The position numbers and the translations under genes were made by a program. Under the pieces are notes generated by a model. That model worked only from the letters and a program-made list of their open reading frames with translations. It searched no databases and was not told where the DNA came from. 37,514 bases of DNA from Alphaproteobacteria bacterium (GTDB taxonomy: Bacteria; Pseudomonadota; Alphaproteobacteria; Micavibrionales; Micavibrionaceae), in NCBI GenBank assembly GCA_018608245.1, contig JABAZY010000051.1:14624-52137 (forward strand), in the 5' to 3' direction. Below, in pieces: positions 8,672 to 16,227 of the stretch (positions are counted from its first letter, which is position 1; the number at the start of each line of letters is the position of its first letter).

Positions 8672-8680
8672 TGATATACT
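8672..8680 (+). promoter_or_regulatory. Extended -10 promoter (TGATATACT), predicted leaderless start
   Basis: TGA followed by TATACT ends at 8680, exactly six bases before ATG 8687, so transcription would be expected to start at or next to the start codon. No Shine-Dalgarno precedes the ATG. The -35 is weak, as is usual for extended -10 promoters. Confidence 0.4.
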
Positions 8681-8686
8681 AATATC

Positions 8687-9076
8687 ATGGTAGATGCTAT
8701 ATCAACAGCCTTGTCAGGATTAAATGCCGCTTCTAATCGCATAGAAGCCAGCGCATCTAATATCGCGAACAGCACAACGACAAGCGCGCTTGATGATGAA
8801 AATGCAGCCCCTGCCCTTACGACAGCACAGAGTGCAGAAGAAAATGGCGGTGTTAGAAGTCAAATTATTCCAAAAGATCCTGGTATTGTTGAGCGTTTTG
8901 CACCTAATTCCCCCTTCGCAAATGAAGATGGAGTAGTCGGTGCGCCAAACGTAAATTTGGCTGAGGAAGCTGTTAATTTAAAATTAGCCGAAACAGCCTA
9001 TAGAGCAAATATAGCAACAATCAAAACAGCTAACGAAATTAGCGAAGCTCTACTCGATATCTTCGACGACAGATAA
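8687..9076 (+). CDS. Orphan FlgC-like flagellar rod-type protein
   Basis: The 129-aa protein has both ends of the flagellar rod/hook family. The N-terminus, STALSGLNAASNRIEASASN, and the following IANS are the rod-protein signature that forms the N-terminal helix. The C-terminus, VNLAEEAVNLKLAETAYRAN followed by IATIKTANEISEALLDI, matches the terminal helix of FlgC-type proteins. The middle is short and low in complexity. FlgC builds the proximal rod in the periplasm. No other flagellar gene is nearby, so this may be a stand-alone paralogue or an export-dependent rod-like protein rather than the main FlgC. Confidence 0.7.
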   Translation: MVDAISTALSGLNAASNRIEASASNIANSTTTSALDDENAAPALTTAQSAEENGGVRSQIIPKDPGIVERFAPNSPFANEDGVVGAPNVNLAEEAVNLKLAETAYRANIATIKTANEISEALLDIFDDR

Positions 9077-9094
9077 TTAATTCTCAAAAATTAC

Positions 9095-10081
9095 CTAAGA
9101 AGCTACTTTTAGGCCTGCATCTTTAATCATTTGCTGATCTGCATCTGTGTCATTATTCGCTGTCGTCAATAATTTTTCACCATAGAAAATTGAATTAGCG
9201 CCCGCCATCATGCACAGAATTTGTGCTTCGCGGTTTAGGATTTCACGACCAGCAGATAAACGCACACGCGTCTTAGGCATCACAATACGCGCAGTCGCGA
9301 CCATTTTCACAAGCTCAAGCGGATCAACAGGTTCACGATCACCCATCGGCGTTCCCTTCACAGGAACAAGCGCATTGATCGGCACACTCTCAGGATGAAC
9401 ATCTAAGTTAGCCAGAATTTCGAGCATACGTGCGCGGTCAGTATTAGTCTCACCCATGCCAATAATTCCACCACTACAAACTGTAACACCAGATTTACGC
9501 ACGCACTCAAGCGTATCAAGACGGTCTTGATAGGTACGCGTTGAAATAATTTCCTTATAAAATTCTGGAGAGGTATCAAGATTATGATTGTAAGCTGTTA
9601 ATCCAGCATCCGCTAAACGGTTTGCTTGATCTTGGGTTAACATACCTAGCGTTACACAGGCTTCCATGTCCATATCTTTAACACCCTTAACCATCTCAAT
9701 AACACGGTCAAATTCTTCACCATCACGAACTTGTTTCCACGCAGCCCCCATACAAAAACGACTGGCGCCTGCATCTTTGGCGATTTTGGCTTTTTCCAAC
9801 ACATAGTTCACATCAAGCAAAGGCTCTTTCTTCAAACCAGTTTTCTTGGCGAAATGAGCACTTTGTGGGCAATATTTACAATCTTCAGGACATGCGCCTG
9901 TTTTGATACTCAATAAACTCGCTAATTGAACCGTATTATCTTCGTGATATTCACGGTGAACGCCTTGCGCACGGTATAAAAGCTCCATTAACGGGGCTTC
10001 CAAAATCTCTAAAACTTCGTTTGTTGTCCAATTATGGCGTATTTCAGCGCTTGTTTCTGCGGTCATTGTATAAAAATCCAT
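9095..10081 (-). CDS. bioB: Biotin synthase
   Basis: BioB is the radical SAM enzyme that inserts sulfur into dethiobiotin, the last step of biotin synthesis. The radical SAM cluster motif is [12 protein letters not shown] (CxxxCxxC). Downstream are [34 protein letters not shown] (with the Cys of the second Fe-S site), [12 protein letters not shown] and [14 protein letters not shown] with its conserved Arg. The length, 328 aa, is normal. The start could be ATG 10081 or ATG 10066; neither has a clear SD. It is divergent from bioF across 43 bp, separate from the rest of the locus. Confidence 0.95.
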   Translation of the reverse strand: MDFYTMTAETSAEIRHNWTTNEVLEILEAPLMELLYRAQGVHREYHEDNTVQLASLLSIKTGACPEDCKYCPQSAHFAKKTGLKKEPLLDVNYVLEKAKIAKDAGASRFCMGAAWKQVRDGEEFDRVIEMVKGVKDMDMEACVTLGMLTQDQANRLADAGLTAYNHNLDTSPEFYKEIISTRTYQDRLDTLECVRKSGVTVCSGGIIGMGETNTDRARMLEILANLDVHPESVPINALVPVKGTPMGDREPVDPLELVKMVATARIVMPKTRVRLSAGREILNREAQILCMMAGANSIFYGEKLLTTANNDTDADQQMIKDAGLKVAS

Positions 10082-10089
10082 CTGTTTAA

Positions 10090-10118
10090 TTGATTTTCTT
10101 ACTATAGGGCATTATGAC
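10090..10118 (+). promoter_or_regulatory. Candidate bioF promoter with start at the ATG
   Basis: TTGATT (10090-10095) and TATGAC (10113-10118) are 17 bp apart, and ATG 10125 follows after six bases. The mRNA would be leaderless or nearly so, consistent with the lack of an SD. I see no match to the BioR or BirA operator forms I remember. Confidence 0.35.
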
Positions 10119-10124
10119 AGAGTT

Positions 10125-11300
10125 ATGCAAGATGTAGAGAAGCACTATCAGCAATTTATTGAACAACAGGCAAGCCAAGACCTGTTGCGCGCGCTTAAGG
10201 ATATTGAGCGCCCAACCTCACGACTTATACGTGCCGAGGGCAAAGAATACATCAACTTCTCCAGTAATGATTATTTAGGCTTAAGCCAACATCCTGCGCT
10301 CATAGAAGGTGCTAAAGCTTGGGCAGAGGAATATGGCGTTGGTTGCGGTGCATCACGATTAGTCACTGGTAATATTGAAGCCTTTACAAAATTAGAGACA
10401 AAAATCGCCAACTTTAAAGGAAAAGAATCTGCGTTAATTATGGCGTCAGGATTTCAGGCAAATGCTTCTGTCCTACCTGCATTATTTAATAAAGATATTT
10501 TGGGCGCAGAGCCGCTCGTCTTTACCGACAAATTAAATCATGCCAGCATGCATTTAGGGTGCAATGCCGCAGACATAAAACAAATTCGTTACCGTCATAA
10601 TGACATGGTGCATTTAGAAGAGTTATTAGAAGTACACAAAAATTCAGAGCAACCAAAATTTATTTTAACCGAGAGTGTGTTTAGCATGGATGGCGATGTT
10701 GCGCCCCTGACAGAAATTTATATACTCGCGAAAAAATATAATTGCTTCACGATTATTGATGAAGCCCATGCAACAGGAATTTTGGGCGACCACGGTCAAG
10801 GCTTGGCGCAAGGCGCAGATTTAGTGATTGGAACATTCAGTAAAGCCTTTGGATCTTTCGGCGCGTATATATCTTGCACCAACACTTTGAAAGAATATCT
10901 TATCAATAAATGTAGTGGCCTAATATACGCAACTGCCCTGCCTCCAACAGTTTTAGGTAGTATTGATGCGGCACTTGATTTAATACCTTCAATGGATAAA
11001 GAGCGTGCTCACGCACAAAATTTAGCGCAAGAATTTAGAACTGAAATGCAAACACTTGGATATGATACAGCCTCTTCTGAAACGCATATTGTTCCAATAG
11101 TTATTGGTGAATCAAATAACACTTTAGAATTAAGTGAACATTTAAAAGTACAAAACATTTGGGCGTCAGCTATTCGACCACCAACTGTGCCTAAAGGAAG
11201 TGCCAGAATTCGACTTACGTTTACAGCCGCACATACAGAAGATGATTTATCTCAATTAATCAGTGTGCTTAAAACCACCAGAACAAAAAAGGCTGCGTAA
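10125..11300 (+). CDS. bioF: 8-amino-7-oxononanoate synthase
   Basis: BioF is the PLP enzyme that condenses pimeloyl-ACP with alanine to make KAPA. The 391-aa protein has the family marks NFSSNDYLGLSQHP, GVGCGASRLVTGN, ESVFSMDGDVAPL, the PLP-contacting DEAHATGILGDHG and the lysine motif GTFSKAFGSFGAYI. It is the first gene of bioF-bioH-like-bioC. Its TAA overlaps the next ATG by one base (TAATG), suggesting translational coupling. Confidence 0.95.
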   Translation: MQDVEKHYQQFIEQQASQDLLRALKDIERPTSRLIRAEGKEYINFSSNDYLGLSQHPALIEGAKAWAEEYGVGCGASRLVTGNIEAFTKLETKIANFKGKESALIMASGFQANASVLPALFNKDILGAEPLVFTDKLNHASMHLGCNAADIKQIRYRHNDMVHLEELLEVHKNSEQPKFILTESVFSMDGDVAPLTEIYILAKKYNCFTIIDEAHATGILGDHGQGLAQGADLVIGTFSKAFGSFGAYISCTNTLKEYLINKCSGLIYATALPPTVLGSIDAALDLIPSMDKERAHAQNLAQEFRTEMQTLGYDTASSETHIVPIVIGESNNTLELSEHLKVQNIWASAIRPPTVPKGSARIRLTFTAAHTEDDLSQLISVLKTTRTKKAA

Positions 11301-11911
11301 TGGATATTGTTTTTGTTCATGGTTGGGGATCAGCTCCCTTTGTGTGGAAAGATATATTACCGCACTTCGAAAAAAATTATGATTGCCATACCATCAATAT
11401 GGGGTTTTTAGGCGATGAAGACTTCACTATGCCAGAAGGTAAATTCATTGGAATTGGGCACTCACTGGGTGGTTTATGGCTTTTGAAACATTATCCAGAG
11501 CAAATGATAGGTTTTATCTCTGTCGCTAGTTTTAATTGTTTCTATAAGTATATTCCTGAGCAAATCCTCGACTCCATGAAGCGAAATATGGTCCAAAATA
11601 GCGTTGATCAGGTAAAAGAGTTTTGGCATCACGCAGGCCTAGATCAATCAGGTGGATTTAAGAATTTAAAACCAGCTAAATTGATCGAAGGGTTAAGCTG
11701 GCTTTCAAAGTGGGATGCAGAGACGCCTAATGGATTACCCGTAATGGTTTTGGCCAGTCGTAATGACCATATTGTACCGAGACGTATGACCGAAAAAATC
11801 TGGGGGGAATACCCAATAAAATGGATTGACACAGGCGGTCACATGTTGCCTATTACCCAATCCGAATGGTGTACAGAACACATAAAGAGCTTTATTAATG
11901 AGTACGAATAG
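11300..11911 (+). CDS. bioH: Alpha/beta hydrolase, probable pimeloyl-ACP methyl ester esterase
   Basis: The 203-aa hydrolase has the oxyanion HGWG near the N-terminus, the nucleophile elbow GHSLGG (S55), D156 in SRNDHIVP and H181 in GGHMLP, giving a complete triad. Its place between bioF and bioC, with one-base and 14-base overlaps, strongly suggests the BioC-BioH route, in which BioH removes the methyl ester from pimeloyl-ACP methyl ester. It is shorter than E. coli BioH (256 aa), consistent with a reduced cap domain. Non-orthologous esterases (BioG, BioK, BioJ, BioV) do the same job in other bacteria, so the symbol reflects role more than proven orthology. Confidence 0.75.
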   Translation: MDIVFVHGWGSAPFVWKDILPHFEKNYDCHTINMGFLGDEDFTMPEGKFIGIGHSLGGLWLLKHYPEQMIGFISVASFNCFYKYIPEQILDSMKRNMVQNSVDQVKEFWHHAGLDQSGGFKNLKPAKLIEGLSWLSKWDAETPNGLPVMVLASRNDHIVPRRMTEKIWGEYPIKWIDTGGHMLPITQSEWCTEHIKSFINEYE

Positions 11912-12620
11912 AAAAGAAATTATTGCACAAAATTTTAGCGCAAATATTCTCACCTATGAGACTCATGCCAAAATTCAAAATCAAGTTGCTCAACGGCTTT
12001 GTGATTTAGTACGTGTTAACGATGATCCAGATCATATATTAGAAATCGGCTGTGGAACTGGCTTTCTAACAGAAAAATTAATTCAAAAATTCCCAAATGC
12101 ACATATCACAGCAATTGATACGTCGGCAAAGATGGTGGAACATTGTCAACAAAAATTTAAAGACTTAACCATTACTAAAATGGATGGCGAAACCTTAAAT
12201 TTTGATCAAAAATTTGATTTGATTGTTAGTAACATGACTATTCAATGGTTTGAAAACCTTGAGGATAGTATCAATAAAATAAAAGAATATTTAGTCCCTA
12301 ATGGTCAATTATTTTATAGCACAATAGGTGAAAATAATTTTCAAGAATGGCAAGAAACATTAGAAAAATTATCTCTACAAAATGGCTTAATTGAAATACC
12401 AGAGTATCAAGATATTATTAAAGAAGAATCATTAAAAGAAAATCATAGTTCAGCAAAAGAATTTTTGAAATTTATTCGAAAAATTGGTGCGCATCACCCA
12501 CGTGAAGGATACAAGAAACTTACCTCTTCACAATTAGAAAAAGCATGTGCAAAATTTGATCAAACCCATAAGGGTGCCATTAGCTGGCATATATTATACG
12601 GCCACTTTCAAAGACACTGA
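11898..12620 (+). CDS. bioC: Malonyl-ACP O-methyltransferase
   Basis: BioC methylates malonyl-ACP with SAM so that fatty acid synthesis can build the pimeloyl chain. The 240-aa protein has the class I methyltransferase SAM loop EIGCGTGFLTEKL, the acidic DTSAKMVEHC after strand 2, and FDLIVSNMTIQWFEN as motif IV, which is BioC-like. The N-terminal RKEIIAQNFSANILTYETHA matches the family's helix (AxxFxxAAxxYdxxA). It overlaps the esterase by 14 bp. Its 3' end overlaps the convergent bioA by 27 bp. Confidence 0.9.
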   Translation: MSTNRKEIIAQNFSANILTYETHAKIQNQVAQRLCDLVRVNDDPDHILEIGCGTGFLTEKLIQKFPNAHITAIDTSAKMVEHCQQKFKDLTITKMDGETLNFDQKFDLIVSNMTIQWFENLEDSINKIKEYLVPNGQLFYSTIGENNFQEWQETLEKLSLQNGLIEIPEYQDIIKEESLKENHSSAKEFLKFIRKIGAHHPREGYKKLTSSQLEKACAKFDQTHKGAISWHILYGHFQRH

Positions 12621-13943
12621 GTTCTTCTCTTGAAGTGCCGCTAAGCCCTCTAATATACCATCATACGCACGGGTAAGCTCGTCATCCGTAATACAATATG
12701 GCGGCATTAAATACACGGCATTTCCAAGCGGACGAATATTTAATCCATGCGATAAAAACCAATCACGCAGAAACTCAGCATCATCATTTTTATACCCGCC
12801 ATCATCACTATTTATATTAAATGCAAAGATAGACCCTTTCACACGTATTTTATGTGCGTAGGCATGACCTTCTAATCTTTTGATTTGTTCACGGTGACGC
12901 GTCTCAATATGCGCTACTTTTTCTAGCAATTTATTTTCTTCAAATAATTCCAAAGAACGCACGGCAATCGCACAGGCTAACGGATTAGCAGTAAAGGAAT
13001 GACCATGCAAAAATGCTTTACCAAAGCCTTTATCAAGAAACGCATCAAAAATACAATCGCGGGCAACCGTTATTGACATTGGTAAATATCCAGCAGTTAG
13101 TCCTTTTGACAGGCAAATAAAATCTGGTGTTACACCAATTTTCTGACAGGTGAACAAAGTTCCTGTACGACCAAACCCGACAGCCACTTCATCAAAAATA
13201 ACAAGGATATCATGTGCCCGCGCCATATCTGTGACGGCCTTAATAAATTCAGGACGACATAAACGAATACCGCCTGCGCCTTGCATTAACGGCTCAACAA
13301 TAAGCCCCGCAATGCTATCTTTATCCGCAATCATTTTTTGTTCAATAACTGCTAGAGCATCTTTTTCTTTTTGTTCTACATCTGTATCACTTTCCCATGT
13401 TGGAACGTAAGGAAGTGTCTCTACTTTAAACAGTAAATCTTCATACATATTAAAAAAACCACAGCCTTTTCCAACGGACATAGCGCCAACAGTATCCCCA
13501 TGGTAAGCACCTTCGAAAGCAAGGAAGTTTTTACGCTGATCTTCACCTTTATTTTTCCAATATTGAAACGCAAGTTTAAGCGCAACTTCTACAGCTGTTG
13601 AACCATTATCGGAGAAGAAAGTACGGTTTAAATCTTCAGGTAAAATACCTGCTAATTTCTCTGATAACTCAATTGCGGAAGGATGTGTAAACCCAGCAAA
13701 CATAACATGTTCCATCGTTTCTGCTTGGTCACGCAAGGCCTTATTAATATCCTCATTCGCATGACCGTGAATACACGTCCACCAAGATGAAATCATATCC
13801 AAAATTTCATTGCCTTCAACATCATATAGGCATGTGCCTTTTGCAGACTTAATCACAATTGGATCACGTTCCGTCATATGTTGTGTGAAAGGATGCCACG
13901 TATAACGCTTATCACGCTTAATATAATTTTCTACATCACTCAT
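12594..13943 (-). CDS. bioA: Adenosylmethionine-8-amino-7-oxononanoate aminotransferase
   Basis: BioA is the PLP aminotransferase that converts KAPA to DAPA, using SAM as amino donor. Visible motifs are RYTWHPFTQH at the N-terminus (substrate site), SSWWTCIHGHAN, FSDNGSTAVEVALK, EGAYHGDTVGAMSVG, FDEVAVGFGRTG, the PLP lysine in CLSKGLTAGYLPM and HGHSFTANPLACA. The length, 449 aa, is normal. The ATG overlaps the bioD stop by four bases (ATGA), so bioD and bioA are coupled. The 3' end runs 27 bp into convergent bioC. Confidence 0.95.
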   Translation of the reverse strand: MSDVENYIKRDKRYTWHPFTQHMTERDPIVIKSAKGTCLYDVEGNEILDMISSWWTCIHGHANEDINKALRDQAETMEHVMFAGFTHPSAIELSEKLAGILPEDLNRTFFSDNGSTAVEVALKLAFQYWKNKGEDQRKNFLAFEGAYHGDTVGAMSVGKGCGFFNMYEDLLFKVETLPYVPTWESDTDVEQKEKDALAVIEQKMIADKDSIAGLIVEPLMQGAGGIRLCRPEFIKAVTDMARAHDILVIFDEVAVGFGRTGTLFTCQKIGVTPDFICLSKGLTAGYLPMSITVARDCIFDAFLDKGFGKAFLHGHSFTANPLACAIAVRSLELFEENKLLEKVAHIETRHREQIKRLEGHAYAHKIRVKGSIFAFNINSDDGGYKNDDAEFLRDWFLSHGLNIRPLGNAVYLMPPYCITDDELTRAYDGILEGLAALQEKNSVSLKVAV

Positions 13944-14566
13944 GCGGCTTTTACCTCTTTGATTAAATCTATTTCAGGTTGAACAGTTAGCAAATTTTCT
14001 TTTGTTAGATTTTCGAAATGTGGAATCTCTGCGATAATTGGCGCATCACCGAATTCTTCTAATGCTTCTCTGTTATGTGGAGACAACGCCCCCTGCATAA
14101 TCAATCCCGCCACAGGAATACTGCGCTTCTTTAACGCTTCTAAAGACAATAATGTATGGTTGATCGTGCCCAAACCACTGCGGCAAACAACAATCGCAGG
14201 TACATTCAAATGACTAATCATATCAACAACGAATTGGGTATTATTTATAGGCACCATTAATCCCCCCGCTCCTTCAATAATCAAATTATCTGATGAAGGC
14301 AGTTGAAACTTGTCCATATCAATCGTCACACCATCACGGCGCGCAGATTCATGCGGAGACAAAGGTTGAGTTAATGAATAGGTTTCAGGATAAAAGCGAT
14401 TATCCGGTAGCCCTGTAAGCTCTTTTTGAAATTCTAAATCCGTTTGACCTTCTAAACCACTTTGAATTGGTTTCCAATAATCAAACCCTAGTGTAAGCAT
14501 AAGCCATGCACTTGCTACGCTTTTGCCTACATCGGTATCTGTACCAGTTATAAAATAAGATGACAT
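13940..14566 (-). CDS. bioD: Dethiobiotin synthetase
   Basis: BioD closes the ureido ring of DAPA with CO2 and ATP to give dethiobiotin. The P-loop is ITGTDTDVGKS near the N-terminus; KPIQSG, the conserved substrate and Mg site, follows, then EGAGGLMVPIN and the nucleotide-binding segment near the middle. The product is about 208 aa from ATG 14566. An upstream in-frame ATG at 14578 adds four residues and lies four bases after an AGGGG, so it is a possible alternative start. It is the first gene of bioD-bioA and faces the cNMP-fold gene across about 110 bp. Confidence 0.92.
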   Translation of the reverse strand: MSSYFITGTDTDVGKSVASAWLMLTLGFDYWKPIQSGLEGQTDLEFQKELTGLPDNRFYPETYSLTQPLSPHESARRDGVTIDMDKFQLPSSDNLIIEGAGGLMVPINNTQFVVDMISHLNVPAIVVCRSGLGTINHTLLSLEALKKRSIPVAGLIMQGALSPHNREALEEFGDAPIIAEIPHFENLTKENLLTVQPEIDLIKEVKAA

Positions 14567-14606
14567 AAGGCATAACATAGCGCCCCTAGCACTTAAAATC
14601 TAGAAC

Positions 14607-14633
14607 ATATCGTTAAAAAACGATATAATATCG
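14607..14633. promoter_or_regulatory. Three-half-site ATATCG operator over a consensus -10
   Basis: ATATCGTT (14607-14614), four A, then AACGATAT (14619-14626) form a perfect 8-bp inverted repeat. A third half-site ATATCG follows at 14628-14633, making a second, overlapping palindrome (CGATA-TAA-TATCG). A perfect TATAAT (14624-14629) lies across the second and third half-sites and serves the plus-strand cNMP gene; a weak -35 TAGAAC lies 17 bp upstream. The position between bioD and the cNMP gene would let one repressor control both. Confidence 0.5.
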
Positions 14634-14677
14634 GTGGTATTAATTTGTGTAATAATTAGAAGGTGTTAAGCATTAAC

Positions 14678-15055
14678 ATGGACAACAGTCAGTACGAAAC
14701 TTTCATATATCCTGAAGGGCGCGCCATTATCACGCAAGGTGATGAAGCCGTTGAAGCTTTCATGATCGAGCGCGGACGCGTCTCTGTTACTATGGAAAAA
14801 GATGGAAAAACGATTGAATTAGCTGAGCTGGATGAAGACCAGATATTTGGCGAAACAGCCCTATTTACAGGCGCGCATTATGGTGCAACGGTTACAGCGC
14901 TAGAAGAAACAACTGTGATCAAAATTACACCTGAAATTCTAGATATCAAGATCAGCTTTTGTGACCCAATGTTGCGTGCGCTTATTAAAATGATGATGGA
15001 ACGCCAAAAACGCTCAAATGATGCGTTGGCTGATTACCAATCTAAAGAAGAATAA
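14678..15055 (+). CDS. Cyclic nucleotide-binding-fold protein without DNA-binding domain
   Basis: The roughly 125-aa product is essentially one cNMP-binding beta-barrel: YPEGRAIITQGDEAVEAFMI, RGRVSVTM, then the phosphate-binding cassette region IFGETALFTGAHYGATVTAL and a C-terminal helix. The cassette keeps FGE and ATV, but the canonical Arg before ATV is replaced (HYGATV), so nucleotide binding may be weak or lost. There is no helix-turn-helix, so it is not a CRP-type regulator by itself; such proteins may sense a ligand and act on a partner. ATG 14678 was chosen over GTG 14663, which sits on top of the SD-like AGAAGG. Confidence 0.7.
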   Translation: MDNSQYETFIYPEGRAIITQGDEAVEAFMIERGRVSVTMEKDGKTIELAELDEDQIFGETALFTGAHYGATVTALEETTVIKITPEILDIKISFCDPMLRALIKMMMERQKRSNDALADYQSKEE

Positions 15056-15093
15056 TCATTGATTCTGAAGGCTTAACGCCTTAAAAAAACGCT

Positions 15094-16227
15094 ATGTCTT
15101 TGCCCCCTAACAATAATAAGATAAATAGCAAGAAATATAGCCATATACTCGCTAACCCCGCTGTGCTGTTTTATACATTGCCGTGGCTGATGCTCTTAAT
15201 AATTATTGGCACGGTAAGCCAACGCTATATCGGCTTATATGACTCAGTTCAGCTTTACTTTGCTTCCATCATCTTTTGGCTAGGCCCCCTGCCTTTGCCT
15301 GGCGGATTATTGACCATTGCCGTTATTACTTTGGCGCTGACGATTAAGTTTTTATTCTTTAGCAAATGGAACTGGGCGCAATCAGGCATTATCTTAACGC
15401 ATTTGGGCGTTCTCACTTTACTCTATGGTGGGTTAATTACATCCATCACCACTGTTGAAGGATACATGGTTATCCCAGAAGACGCTCAATCATCATCATT
15501 TTCTAGCTACCATGAGCGCATCTTTAAAATCACACCTGAAAAATCTGCCCCCATCATAATACCTTTTGAAACGCTTAAGATTGGCAAAGAAATTTCGGTC
15601 TCTGATTTGTCCTTTAAAATTTATAAAATTTGTCAAAATTGTTCAGCTCAGGCACCCACCAATCCAGAAGATGAAACCCTAAAAGCGTTAGCGGTAAATA
15701 TGGAGCTTATTTCCGTACCTTCCGAAAAGGAAAAAGAAGCCAATTTATCTGGAATTACCATTTCTGTTGTGAACTCTACTAATGAGGATGAACTAGGGCA
15801 ATATATTCTCTTAGAAGATATTCCCAAAAATCCTAAACTATCCGTCAGTGATAGTGAGACAGCAACTCTCTCACTCACCCGCGCACAAACACCCCTTGGG
15901 TTTGATATCAAACTAAATGATTTTAGGAAGATAAATTACAGCGCGACCAATAAAGCACGTGAATATAAATCTGACCTTATAATCTATGATCATGGCGTTG
16001 AGTGGCCAGTACACGTTAGTATGAACAAACCTTGGCGTTACAAAGGTTATACTTTCTATCAGTCTTCATTTGTTGAAAATCCTGATCAGGTAGCCACAGT
16101 TTTAAATGTTGTCCAAAATTCTGGTCGCGCATTTCCTTATATATCCTCCCTTATTATCTTTATTGGCTTACTACTACATTTGATCATTCGCCTAAATAAC
16201 CTTTCTAGAAAAGGTAGAGGCGCATGA
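15094..16227 (+). CDS. Cytochrome c biogenesis protein ResB/Ccs1-like (System II)
   Basis: The 377-aa membrane protein shows the ResB layout. TM1 contains TLPWLMLLIIIGTVSQ with the conserved GTxxQ just after it; two more N-terminal TMs follow (LLTIAVITLALTIKFLFF and ILTHLGVLTLLYGGL), then a large extracytoplasmic domain (about 125-340) with YKGYTFYQSSF, and a last TM (ISSLIIFIGLLLHLII). ResB and CcsA together export haem and attach it to apocytochrome c. The stop overlaps the ccsA-like ATG by four bases (ATGA). The N-terminal 20 residues are polar with many Asn and Lys. Confidence 0.82.
   Translation: MSLPPNNNKINSKKYSHILANPAVLFYTLPWLMLLIIIGTVSQRYIGLYDSVQLYFASIIFWLGPLPLPGGLLTIAVITLALTIKFLFFSKWNWAQSGIILTHLGVLTLLYGGLITSITTVEGYMVIPEDAQSSSFSSYHERIFKITPEKSAPIIIPFETLKIGKEISVSDLSFKIYKICQNCSAQAPTNPEDETLKALAVNMELISVPSEKEKEANLSGITISVVNSTNEDELGQYILLEDIPKNPKLSVSDSETATLSLTRAQTPLGFDIKLNDFRKINYSATNKAREYKSDLIIYDHGVEWPVHVSMNKPWRYKGYTFYQSSFVENPDQVATVLNVVQNSGRAFPYISSLIIFIGLLLHLIIRLNNLSRKGRGA

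Noticed and set aside
15064-15086. AAGGC-TTAAC-GCCTT hairpin after the cNMP gene
   Set aside because: On the plus strand it is followed by A rather than T, so it is not a terminator for that gene; on the minus strand nothing needs terminating there.
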